A stretch of DNA of 39,191 nt, taken from assembly GCF_902705885.1 (NCBI RefSeq), contig NZ_CACSIP010000050.1:1-39191 (forward strand), written 5' to 3'. The stretch's first letter is position 1; each line of letters starts with the position of its first letter. The stretch is from Mycolicibacterium austroafricanum. Lineage in GTDB: Bacteria; Actinomycetota; Actinomycetes; Mycobacteriales; Mycobacteriaceae. The position numbers and the translations under genes are program-made. Positions 23,488 to 30,882 of the stretch are shown in pieces. The notes below the pieces were generated by a model. That model did not search any database. It was not told the DNA's origin and saw nothing but the letters and a program-made list of their open reading frames with translations.

Positions 23488-24090
23488 ATGGACGCTGTCT
23501 CAGAGGAGAAATCGCGGGAAAGCCTGACCGTCCGCAAACAGCGAGCGACCAGGGCCCGGATAGCAGCGGCAGCAGCGCAGGCGGTGGCCGAGCACGGATT
23601 GGCCGGCGCCACCGTCGACCAGATCGCGGCCGCCGCCGACATCGGCCGCGCCACCTTCTTCCGGTACTTCAGCGCGAAGGAGGATGCGGTCGCCGACGGG
23701 ATGACCGCCCACTGGCTGGACCGCATCACCGCGGCGATCGCCACGCAGCCACCGGGCTCATCGGCCGCCGCCGCGGTGGTGGCGGCGTTCGAGGACCTCG
23801 GCGACGGCTTCGACGAGATCAGCGATCAGGTTCGCGAGCTGGCGACGTTGACGCGGTCGTCGCCGGTCTTCAGCGCATGGACGCTGCAGATCTACCTGCG
23901 ATACGAGGCGGCCATCGCCGAACTGGTGGCTTCCCGGTTCACTCACCTTGCGCCCGATGATCCACGGCCACGGCTGCTGGGTGCGATGGCGATGGCCGCG
24001 ATCCGGATCGCCCTCGACGACTGGCTGATCAGCGGAGGTTCGTTGCCATCGCGGGTGCGCGGCGCACTCGCGTCGATCACCGTCGAATGA
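23488..24090 (+). CDS. TetR/AcrR family transcriptional regulator
   Basis: A 200-residue one-component repressor. The N-terminal helix-turn-helix is clear: RKQRATRARIAAAAAQAVAEHGLAGATVDQIAAAADIGRATFFRYFSAKEDAV, with the TetR signature T..QIA..A.....T.F.YF..KE. The C-terminal ligand domain is variable and gives no hint of the inducer. ATG 23488 is followed by MDAVSEEKSRESLTV and has no room for a long leader, since the opposite gene starts 20 bp away; the mRNA may be leaderless. It is divergent from the DUF1214-sulfotransferase operon and very likely represses it and itself through the 17-bp palindrome between them. Confidence 0.9.
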   Translation: MDAVSEEKSRESLTVRKQRATRARIAAAAAQAVAEHGLAGATVDQIAAAADIGRATFFRYFSAKEDAVADGMTAHWLDRITAAIATQPPGSSAAAAVVAAFEDLGDGFDEISDQVRELATLTRSSPVFSAWTLQIYLRYEAAIAELVASRFTHLAPDDPRPRLLGAMAMAAIRIALDDWLISGGSLPSRVRGALASITVE

Positions 24091-24092
24091 CG

Positions 24093-24479
24093 CTAGCGCG
24101 GGTCCAGGACCGCGAAACTCAGCGTCGCACGCGCTGCGAGCCGGCCGCGCGCAGCGTCGGTGACGTCCACCGCGATGACCGACAACCGGCGCCCGGCGCG
24201 TACCACGGTGGCCTCCGCTCGGGCCGGACCCTCCAGGATCGGCGCCAGGAAGTGCACGGTCATGTCCGCAGTCGTGACGTCCTGCCCCGGACCGACGTGC
24301 CGATCTGCGAGCCGGCCGGCGGCGATGTCGATCAAGGTGGCGACCAGTCCGCCCTGCAGTGCACCCCGCCTGTTCACCAGGTCGGGCCGGTTCTCCAGCT
24401 CGATAACCAGGCGCTCGTCGGACTCTTCGACGTCACGGAAGTCCAGTCTGCTGAACAAGTGGCCCGGGGTGACCTGCAT
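24093..24479 (-). CDS. PaaI-family hotdog-fold thioesterase
   Basis: A 128-residue hotdog protein starting MQVTPGHLFSRLDFRDVEESDERL. The family core is visible as NRRGALQGGLVATLIDIAAGRLADRH (the conserved G.....LIDIA... helix with N/G catalytic region), VTTADMTVHFLAPILEGPARAEATVVRAGRRLSVIAVDVTDA, and ARATLSFAVL. It should hydrolyse acyl-CoA thioesters; chain type is unknown. ATG 24479 gives the usual family length. It converges with the TetR gene, 2 bp away, and diverges from mapB with 62 bp between starts. Confidence 0.85.
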   Translation of the reverse strand: MQVTPGHLFSRLDFRDVEESDERLVIELENRPDLVNRRGALQGGLVATLIDIAAGRLADRHVGPGQDVTTADMTVHFLAPILEGPARAEATVVRAGRRLSVIAVDVTDAARGRLAARATLSFAVLDPR

Positions 24480-24527
24480 GGCAGGAACGCTAGCATCATT
24501 CTCCAGGAACGAGAGTGCCGTTCTCCC

Positions 24528-24533
24528 GATAGT
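24528..24533 (+). promoter_or_regulatory. possible -10 element giving a leaderless mapB mRNA
   Basis: GATAGT, a TANNNT-type hexamer, lies 8 nt above the mapB ATG at 24542, which is the spacing that puts transcription initiation at or near the start codon. There is no Shine-Dalgarno in the gap. No good -35 match is seen. Confidence 0.3.
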
Positions 24534-24541
24534 CTGGCCAG

Positions 24542-25399
24542 ATGCCAGTACGGACCGCCCTTCGCCCCGGCGTGGTGTCGCCGACGCTGCCGGTGCCCAA
24601 GTCGATCGCCCGCCCCGAGTACGTGGGACGGCCGACGGTGCGTGAGGGCACCGAACCCTGGGTGCAGACGCCCGAAGTGATCGCCAAGATGCGGATCGCC
24701 GGGCGGATCGCCGCGGGGGCACTCGCCGAAGCCGGCAAGGCCGTCGCGCCCGGGGTCACCACCGACGAACTGGACCGCATCGCCCACGACTACATGGTCG
24801 ACCACGGCGCGTACCCGTCGACGCTGGGCTACAAGGGCTACCCGAAGTCGTGCTGCACGTCGCTCAACGAGGTGATCTGCCACGGGATCCCCGATTCGAC
24901 GGTGGTGGCGGACGGCGACATCGTCAACATCGACGTCACCGCCTACATCGACGGTGTGCACGGCGACACCAACGCGACGTTCCTGGCCGGTGACGTCTCC
25001 GAGGAGCACCGGTTGCTCGTCGAACGCACCCACGAGGCGACCATGCGTGCCATCAAGGCCGTCAAGCCCGGACGATCGCTCTCGGTCGTCGGCCGCGTCA
25101 TCGAGGCCTACGCAAACCGATTCGGCTACAACGTCGTTCGTGACTTCACCGGGCACGGCATCGGCACCACCTTCCACAACGGCCTGGTGGTCCTGCATTA
25201 CGACCAACCCGCCGTCGAGACCGTGCTCGAACCGGGTATGACGTTCACGATCGAGCCGATGATCAACCTCGGAAGCCTGGACTACGAGATCTGGGACGAC
25301 GAGTGGACCGTGGTCACCAAGGACCGGAAGTGGACGGCCCAGTTCGAGCACACCCTCGTCGTCACCGACACCGGAGCCGAGATCCTCACCCAGCTGTGA
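24542..25399 (+). CDS. mapB: methionine aminopeptidase, type I
   Basis: A 285-residue enzyme that removes the initiator methionine from nascent proteins using two metal ions. Ligands appear in family context: Asp in NIDVTAYIDGVHGDTNATF (two Asp), His in FTGHGIGTTFHN, Glu in FTIEPMINLG and Glu in QFEHTLVV. An extension of about 40 residues before the catalytic domain (MPVRTALRPGVVSPTLPVPK...) contains proline-rich segments, the type Ic feature of mycobacterial MapB. The position between the envelope genes and glnA4 matches Rv2861c, though here several genes separate it from glnA4. The start at ATG 24542 gives the full extension. Confidence 0.95.
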   Translation: MPVRTALRPGVVSPTLPVPKSIARPEYVGRPTVREGTEPWVQTPEVIAKMRIAGRIAAGALAEAGKAVAPGVTTDELDRIAHDYMVDHGAYPSTLGYKGYPKSCCTSLNEVICHGIPDSTVVADGDIVNIDVTAYIDGVHGDTNATFLAGDVSEEHRLLVERTHEATMRAIKAVKPGRSLSVVGRVIEAYANRFGYNVVRDFTGHGIGTTFHNGLVVLHYDQPAVETVLEPGMTFTIEPMINLGSLDYEIWDDEWTVVTKDRKWTAQFEHTLVVTDTGAEILTQL

Positions 25400-25427
25400 G
25401 CTCCGGCGCGGTGAGTAGCCTGGTGGC

Positions 25428-26099
25428 ATGACCGGGCACCGGGTGGCGAGGGTCGCCGTGGTGACCCTGGTCGCCGCCGTGCTCGCCGGATGCTCGCAGG
25501 CGATCACCGGCACCGCGGTCTGGCCGGGCGAAAAGCTCGAGCGTGCGGTGCTCACCGAGGCCGACTTCCCCGCCGGGGTGCGCTACCAGCGCATTCTCAA
25601 GGATCGTGGGGAAGAAGACGGCGCAGGCGCGCCGCCACCGATGCTCTCCTCGCCGCAAGGGTGCACCGACGGGTTGACCCGGAACATCGCCGAGACGGCT
25701 GAGCGCGGGGCAGGCAGCGCCGCCGAATACATGGTGGCCTACGACGGGGCGCGGGTGATCATGACCGTGCTGACGTGGTCGCTCAATCTCGAGCAGTTGG
25801 CCGCCACCGCCGAGCGGTGCGCACGATACGACACGTTCTTCGAGCCGTCCGATCCCGGAATCCCGGTGACCACCACCAGGCTGCAGACCCCACGGCCGGA
25901 TGCGCTGGTGTACCAACAGACGATGAGCCTCAACGGCCTCGAGAGCAGCGTGTACTTCTCGTTCGAGAACGTGGGGACAATGGCGGTGTTCGGCCTCGCG
26001 TTGCCCACCCCGGACCCCGGCATCGCGGTCAAAGGCACGCTGCCGCAGACATTTTTGGAGATCACCGACCGACAGGCCGAACGCGCGCAGGCGGTTTGA
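25428..26099 (+). CDS. putative lipoprotein, unknown function
   Basis: A 223-residue exported protein with a classical lipoprotein signal: MTGHRVARVAVVTLVAAVLAGC, with lipobox LAGC at 19-22. The mature protein (ITGTAVWPGEKLERAVLTEADFPAGVRYQRI...) contains two further Cys (GCTDG and RCARYD) that could form a disulfide, as in extracellular sensor-like domains of mycobacteria (PknH/LpqQ type), but I cannot assign it. No transmembrane segment besides the signal. It follows mapB by 28 bp on the same strand and may be co-transcribed. Function unknown. Confidence 0.75.
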   Translation: MTGHRVARVAVVTLVAAVLAGCSQAITGTAVWPGEKLERAVLTEADFPAGVRYQRILKDRGEEDGAGAPPPMLSSPQGCTDGLTRNIAETAERGAGSAAEYMVAYDGARVIMTVLTWSLNLEQLAATAERCARYDTFFEPSDPGIPVTTTRLQTPRPDALVYQQTMSLNGLESSVYFSFENVGTMAVFGLALPTPDPGIAVKGTLPQTFLEITDRQAERAQAV

Positions 26100-26162
26100 C
26101 CACACGGATCAAGAGCATGAAAAGCCACCCGCGGACTTCGTTGCTACCTGTAGTTTTACGCA

Positions 26163-26726
26163 ATGCCTTCTCCAATGATCACTGTCGACGGCTTCGGGGT
26201 GCCCGTCGAGGTCGCCGGCCCGGAGAAGGGGTCCGCCGTGGTCGTGCTCGGCGCGGCCCATCAAGCGCCTGCCGCCTATGAAGCCGTCTGCCAGCGACTG
26301 CACACCGCGTCGCTGAAAACCGTCGTCATCGGTCCCGACCCCAGGCTGACCCCCAAATCCGTGATCGGCATCCTCGACGCCCTCGACATCCGGTGGGCAC
26401 TGCTGGTCGGTGACCGGCTCGGCGGAGAGCTGGCATGGGAACTGGCAGCGACACGGCTCGACCGGTTCACCGGGCTGGTGGTGATCGACCGCGGGCATCC
26501 GCGGGTGGCCGACCTCGCCGGGGTGGTGCGCGACGAGCACTGTCCGCCCGTGGAACTCAACACGACCGCGCTGGTGAGCACCCCGGCGGCCCGGGCGGTC
26601 GCCAAGGCCACCCAACGTTTTGTCTACGGCGACTATCGGGTGGTCGACCTGCTCGGACGACGCAATGCGGCGGATTCCACCGCGCAACTGGCCGCCGAGA
26701 TCGTGATGCGCACCAGCACCTGGTGA
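26163..26726 (+). CDS. small alpha/beta-hydrolase-fold protein with Asp at the nucleophile elbow
   Basis: A 187-residue protein resembling the first half of an alpha/beta hydrolase: VVVLGAAHQAPAAYEAVCQRLH (oxyanion-region strand and helix), DALDIRWALLVGDRLGGELAWELAATRLDRFTGLVVIDRGHP. The nucleophile elbow reads G-D-R-L-G (Asp84) where lipases and esterases have G-x-S-x-G. Asp here is used by haloalkane dehalogenases and epoxide hydrolases, but those are about 300 residues with a cap domain, which this lacks. A clear catalytic His is hard to place. It may be a degenerate or non-enzymatic member. It converges with ngg, 1 bp away. ATG 26163 is supported by the conserved start of the domain. Confidence 0.7.
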   Translation: MPSPMITVDGFGVPVEVAGPEKGSAVVVLGAAHQAPAAYEAVCQRLHTASLKTVVIGPDPRLTPKSVIGILDALDIRWALLVGDRLGGELAWELAATRLDRFTGLVVIDRGHPRVADLAGVVRDEHCPPVELNTTALVSTPAARAVAKATQRFVYGDYRVVDLLGRRNAADSTAQLAAEIVMRTSTW

Positions 26727-26727
26727 C

Positions 26728-28527
26728 CTACGGCGAATCGGACTTCGTGCGGTCGACCTCTTCAGGGGTCCAGTTCTGGGGAATTCCCGGCTGGCCGGGG
26801 AACAGGAAGTCCACGAATGCCTTCGCGGTGGGCTGCGGTTCGTGGTTGGCCAGCCCGGGCCGCTCATTGGCCTCGATGAACGCGTACTCCGGCCGGGTGA
26901 CGTCGGGGACGAGCAGGTCGATGCCGGTGACCGGCACACCGATCGCGTCGGCGGCGGCGACGGCCACCGATCGCAGTTCCGGGTGCACGGTGGCGGTGAC
27001 GTCGTGGATGGTGCCGCCCTGGTGCAGGTTCGCCGTCCGGCGGACCCGCAGCCGGGTGCCCTCGGGTAGGACGTCGTCGAACGACCAGCCCGCCTCCTTC
27101 ACCGTGGTCTCAGTCACCGCGTCCATCGGGATGCGCGACTCCCCGCCGGTGGCGGCCGCCCGTCGGCGACTCTGTGCGTCGATCAGCTCGCGGACGGTGT
27201 GGCGGCCCGTCCCGGTCACCTCGGCGGGCCGTCGCAGCGCGGCGGCGACCACCTTGCCGTCGATCACCACCAGCCGCAGATCGTCGCCCTCGGCACGCTG
27301 TTCGATGAGGACCTCCGGATGCTGCTCCCTGGCGCGGGCCAGTGCGGCATCGAGTTCGTCCGGACCGTCCACCCCGACGGTGATGCCCTTGCCCTGCTCG
27401 CCACGGGTCGGCTTGACGACGACGTCACCCACCTCGGCCAGGAACTCGTGGTCGGCCTCGTCGAACGTGGCCAGCCGGCCCCGTGGCACGATGATGCCGG
27501 CATCGGAGACGATGCGGCGGGTCAGCCGCTTGTCGTCGCAACGGCTCATCGCCACCGCAGAGGTGTACTCCGACAAGGATTCCCGGGTGATGACGCTGCG
27601 TCCACCGTGTGAGAGCCGCATCTCGCCGGCCTCGGCATCGAGCACCTCCACCCAGATTCCGCGGCGGATGGCCTCGTCGGCGATGATCCGTGCGTACGGA
27701 TTCAGGTCGTCGACCGTCTCCGGGGGATGGGTGAACAGCGGTTCGTTGATCGCGTTCTTGCGTTTGACGGCCATCACCGGCACCCGGGCGAACCCCAGTT
27801 TCTCGTACAGCGCGATCGCGGCGGTGTTGTCGTGTGCAACCGAGAGATCCATGTAGGCGCGGCCTCGCTCGCGATAGAGGGCGGCGAGGCTGCGGGTCAG
27901 CGCTGCTCCCACACCGGGAACCGTGGCCGCCGGGTCGACGGCCAGCGTCCACAGGCTCGATCCGTTCTCGGGGTCGGAGAACAGCACCTTGTGGTCGATT
28001 CCGGTCACGGTTCCCAGCACGGCTCCGTCGTCGTCGCGCACGGCGACCAGGTAGTCGATGGCATCCTGGTGACAGTGGTTGTCCCAGATGACATCGTTGG
28101 GGGCAGGCACCATCGCGCACCGGACGTAGACCCGGTTCATCTCGTCGGCGTCGACGCGGCTTTCCAGCGTGCGGACACTGAAGCCGCGCAGCGCCGGCGC
28201 GGTCTCCTGGCTGTCGGCGAACCTCAACCGGTAGGTGTGACTGGGGTCGATGAACAGTTCGGCGGGCGCCTTGGACACCAGCACGTGGGGCTCACGCGCA
28301 TAGATGCAGATGTCGCGGCGGCCCTGGCCCTCCTGGCGCAGCACCTCGGCGAGCCTCTCGGGATCGGCGAATGTCTGGCCGAAGATCAGTCGGCCCCACC
28401 CGAGTTCGAGGACGACGTCATCGGCCATCGCGTCCACCATGTGTGGCGGGGACGCGTCGTGCAGAGCGAGTGTGATGGCCTCGGTGGTCTCGGCGGCCGG
28501 ATCCTGGCGGGGATCGACGTCGGTCAT
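26728..28527 (-). CDS. ngg: N-acetylglutaminylglutamine synthetase (GNAT plus ATP-grasp)
   Basis: A 599-residue two-domain enzyme. Residues about 115-290 are a GNAT acetyltransferase (VIWDNHCHQDAIDYLVAV, LWTLAVDPAATVPGVGAALTRSLAALYRERG, NTAAIALYEKLGFARVPV). Residues about 310-590 are an ATP-grasp ligase like cyanophycin synthetase (FLAEVGDVVVKPTRGEQGKG, EVLIEQRAEGDDLRLVVIDGKVVAAALRRPAEVTG, GIDLLVPDVTRPEYAFIEANERPGL). In Sinorhizobium the homologue acetylates and joins two glutamines to make NAGG, the precursor of the osmoprotectant NAGGN. The partner amidotransferase is directly upstream on the same strand, separated by a 76-bp tandem repeat. ATG 28527 lies inside the first repeat copy. Confidence 0.9.
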   Translation of the reverse strand: MTDVDPRQDPAAETTEAITLALHDASPPHMVDAMADDVVLELGWGRLIFGQTFADPERLAEVLRQEGQGRRDICIYAREPHVLVSKAPAELFIDPSHTYRLRFADSQETAPALRGFSVRTLESRVDADEMNRVYVRCAMVPAPNDVIWDNHCHQDAIDYLVAVRDDDGAVLGTVTGIDHKVLFSDPENGSSLWTLAVDPAATVPGVGAALTRSLAALYRERGRAYMDLSVAHDNTAAIALYEKLGFARVPVMAVKRKNAINEPLFTHPPETVDDLNPYARIIADEAIRRGIWVEVLDAEAGEMRLSHGGRSVITRESLSEYTSAVAMSRCDDKRLTRRIVSDAGIIVPRGRLATFDEADHEFLAEVGDVVVKPTRGEQGKGITVGVDGPDELDAALARAREQHPEVLIEQRAEGDDLRLVVIDGKVVAAALRRPAEVTGTGRHTVRELIDAQSRRRAAATGGESRIPMDAVTETTVKEAGWSFDDVLPEGTRLRVRRTANLHQGGTIHDVTATVHPELRSVAVAAADAIGVPVTGIDLLVPDVTRPEYAFIEANERPGLANHEPQPTAKAFVDFLFPGQPGIPQNWTPEEVDRTKSDSP

Positions 28528-28682
28528 GCCTCGGCTCCCGTTCGCTCCGGTCCTCGCTCGTACCTCGCTGCGATCCTCACTCGCGGTCGCCTTCGGTGGT
28601 CATGCCTCGGCTCCCGTTCGCTCCGGTCCTCGCTCGTACCTCGCTGCGATCCTCACTCGCGGTCGCCTTCGGTGGTCATGCC
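28522..28682 (-). repeat. 76-bp tandem repeat (2 copies plus 9 bp) linking asnO-like and ngg genes, MIRU-like
   Basis: Copies at 28522-28597 and 28598-28673 are identical as far as I can read, with a 9-bp start of a third at 28674-28682. On the transcribed (minus) strand each unit starts with an ATG: the first overlaps the stop of the amidotransferase gene as ATGA (28679), the second is at 28603, and the third is the real ngg start at 28527. The first two open an 8-residue mini-ORF, MTTEGDRE, that stops after 27 nt. This arrangement matches mycobacterial interspersed repetitive units (MIRUs), which have overlapping starts and stops between genes of an operon. Confidence 0.85.
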
Positions 28683-30481
28683 GCCGGCCCGTTGATGCCG
28701 TGGCGTTGCAGCCACAACTCCAGCAGCGCGATCTGCCACAGCTCGTTGCCGCGAAGCGGGGTGAGCTTGCCGTTGGGATCGGCCAGCAGACGCTCCACCG
28801 ACTCCGGGCGAAACAGCCCACGCTCCTTGGCGGCCGGCGCGTAGAGCGCATCGCGGACCAGGTCGAGGTACGGCCCTTCGAGGTGGGTGAGCGCGGGCAC
28901 CGGGAAGTACCCTTTGGGCCGGTCGATGACGTCGGCCGGGATCACCTGCCGGGCAGCCTGCTTGAGCACGCCCTTGCCCTCGTGCGCCGTCTTCAGATGC
29001 GGCGGGCAGGTGGCGGCCAACTCGACGAGTTCGTGGTCGAGGAACGGCACCCGGCCCTCCAGCCCCCACGCCATCGTCATGTTGTCGACACGCTTGACCG
29101 GGTCGTCGACCAACATCACGGTGGTATCCAGCCGCAGCGCCCGGTCCACACCGGTCTGTGCGCCGGAGCGGGCGAAGTGCTCGGTGACGAAGAGCTCGCT
29201 GGGATCTTCTGCGGTGGCGACCGCGGGGGACACCAGCGACGCGTACCCGGACTGGTCCCGGTCGAAGAAGGCGGTCCGGTAACTGGCCACCGACCCTTCC
29301 ACCGAGGCCGCCTCCGGTGCTCCCATCGGTGGATACCAGTGGTAGCCGGCGAACACCTCATCGGCGCCCTGCCCCGACTGCACGACCTTGACGTGCTTGG
29401 ACACTTCCTGGCTGAGCAGGTAGAACGCCACGCAGTCGTGGCTGACCATCGGCTCGCTCATCGCGCCGATCGCGCCGTCGAGGGCAGGCAGCATCCGATC
29501 GGTGTCGATGCGGATCTGGTGGTGATCGGTGGCGAACCTGTCGGCGATGATGTCGGAGTAGTGGAATTCGTCGCCTTTGACCCCGCCCACCGACTCGAAG
29601 CCGATCGAGAACGTCTTCAGGCCGTGCTGCCCGGCCTCAGCGAGCAACCCGACGATCAGGCTGGAGTCGACACCACCCGACAGCAGACAACCCACCGGCA
29701 CGTCGGCGACCAGGCGGCGCTTGACGGCGAGCCGGAGGGACTCGAGAACCGCGTCCTCCCAGTCTCGTTCGGACCAGCCGGAGCGTTCCTCGGCGCGGGT
29801 GAAGTCCGGCTTCCAGTACGTGGTGGTGGTGCGGGTCCCGTCGGGCTCGATGGCCACCAGCGACGCGGGCGGGACCTTGCTGATGCCGCGCAGGATCGTG
29901 CGCGGCGGCGGAACCACCGAGTGGAACGTCAGGTAGTGGTGCAGGGCGACCTGGTCGATGCGGGTGTCGACTCCGCCGCCGGCCACCAACGCAGGCAGTG
30001 AGGACGCGAACCGAATCCGATGCGAGTCCTCGGTGAGGTAAAGCGGCTTGATGCCGAGACGGTCGCGGCCCAGTAGCACCCGGCCGCTATCCCGTTCGAC
30101 GATGGCGAAGGCGAACATGCCCTTGAGGTGATCGACGAACCGGTCGCCCCAGTGGTGGTAGCCCTTGAGCAGGACCTCGGTGTCGCTGTGGGAGAAGAAG
30201 CGGTAACCGTGGCCGTGGAGTTCGTCACGCAGCTCTTCGTAGTTGTAGATGCAGCCGTTCCATGCGACCGACAAGCCGAGGTCGGAGTCGACCATCGGCT
30301 GCGCGCCAGCCTCGGACAGGTCGATGATCTTCAGGCGTCTGTGCCCGAGTGCCACCCTGCCCTGCGACCACACCCCCGCGGCGTCCGGTCCGCGGGGCGC
30401 CATGGAGGCGGCCATCGCCGCGACAGCGCTGATATCTGGGGTTCTTCCGTCGAGGCGTACCTCGCCGGTGGCTCCACACAC
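28676..30481 (-). CDS. N-acetylglutaminylglutamine amidotransferase (asparagine synthase-like)
   Basis: A 601-residue class II glutamine amidotransferase that should convert NAGG to its amide, NAGGN, a dipeptide osmoprotectant. GTG 30481 begins MCGATGEVRLDG, with the catalytic N-terminal Cys2 exposed after methionine removal. The glutaminase domain contains HRRLKIIDLSEAGAQPM and VAWNGCIYNYEELRDEL. The synthetase domain has the pyrophosphate motif CLLSGGVDSSLIVGLLAE at about residues 262-279, then FHYSDIIADRFATDHHQIRI and VVQSGQGADEVFAGYHWYP. It belongs to the AsnO-like group of the NAGGN clusters. The stop overlaps the first ATG of the 76-bp repeats leading into ngg. It is divergent from glnA4 with a 400-bp gap. 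Confidence 0.92.
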   Translation of the reverse strand: MCGATGEVRLDGRTPDISAVAAMAASMAPRGPDAAGVWSQGRVALGHRRLKIIDLSEAGAQPMVDSDLGLSVAWNGCIYNYEELRDELHGHGYRFFSHSDTEVLLKGYHHWGDRFVDHLKGMFAFAIVERDSGRVLLGRDRLGIKPLYLTEDSHRIRFASSLPALVAGGGVDTRIDQVALHHYLTFHSVVPPPRTILRGISKVPPASLVAIEPDGTRTTTTYWKPDFTRAEERSGWSERDWEDAVLESLRLAVKRRLVADVPVGCLLSGGVDSSLIVGLLAEAGQHGLKTFSIGFESVGGVKGDEFHYSDIIADRFATDHHQIRIDTDRMLPALDGAIGAMSEPMVSHDCVAFYLLSQEVSKHVKVVQSGQGADEVFAGYHWYPPMGAPEAASVEGSVASYRTAFFDRDQSGYASLVSPAVATAEDPSELFVTEHFARSGAQTGVDRALRLDTTVMLVDDPVKRVDNMTMAWGLEGRVPFLDHELVELAATCPPHLKTAHEGKGVLKQAARQVIPADVIDRPKGYFPVPALTHLEGPYLDLVRDALYAPAAKERGLFRPESVERLLADPNGKLTPLRGNELWQIALLELWLQRHGINGPAA

Positions 30482-30882
30482 CTGTTCGACCCTACTCCAG
30501 TGTCGGCGGTTCCTCGATCTGACTCCGCGGCCACGCTACAGGCCCCGGAGCCCACCGTTAGTACCCGGACAACGACTTCTGAAACGCCGACATCTGAAAC
30601 GCTCGAAGCCGGCTGAAAGCCCTCCGAATCGGTGATCCCGGACGGGGGGTGCGCCACACTCGGGACGGCGATCTGTCGGCGGTATCCGCGGTGCCAGTGA
30701 GCCCCTTCGGGAAAATCGATCACCTATTGGTCTGGCGCCCTACCTTTGAACGTGGCATTTTGGGGGAACCGTGGGGGCACGGCGGCAGCCGATACCCGCG
30801 CCAATGGTCGGGTTCCCGTCGAGTTCGGGACGAAGAGAGCGGGAGTACTGATGAGCGCGTGGGCGAAGAAGCGACAGCACTG
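30482..30882. other. 400-bp divergent control region between NAGGN operon and glnA4
   Basis: No gene is visible on either strand. The open frames that cross it are extensions of glnA4 or shadow frames with no start signal. It must hold the promoters of both operons, but I see no strong consensus pair. The only structured element is the 15-bp tandem repeat at 30573-30602. No GlnR box of the GTNAC-N6-GAAAC type was found. Confidence 0.6.
30573..30602. repeat. 15-bp tandem direct repeat in the asnO-glnA4 gap
   Basis: CGACTTCTGAAACGC is followed directly by CGACATCTGAAACGC, one mismatch in 15. It lies 92 bp above the amidotransferase start on one side and about 280 bp from the glnA4 start on the other. 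It could be a regulator binding site in tandem, but no known mycobacterial consensus matches. Confidence 0.55.

Noticed and set aside
26435..27856. Plus-strand open frame of 473 codons over the hydrolase end and ngg
   Set aside because: It is Ser/Arg/Thr-rich shadow opposite the ATP-grasp and GNAT domains of ngg and has no recognisable domain.
30755..30790. SigE/SigH-type promoter from GGGGGAACC ahead of glnA4
   Set aside because: A GGAAC -35-like match exists, but no GTT is at the needed 18-19 nt spacing.
30482..30882. GlnR binding box between asnO-like gene and glnA4
   Set aside because: GAAAC occurs twice, but no GTNAC lies 6 nt before either, so the consensus is not met.
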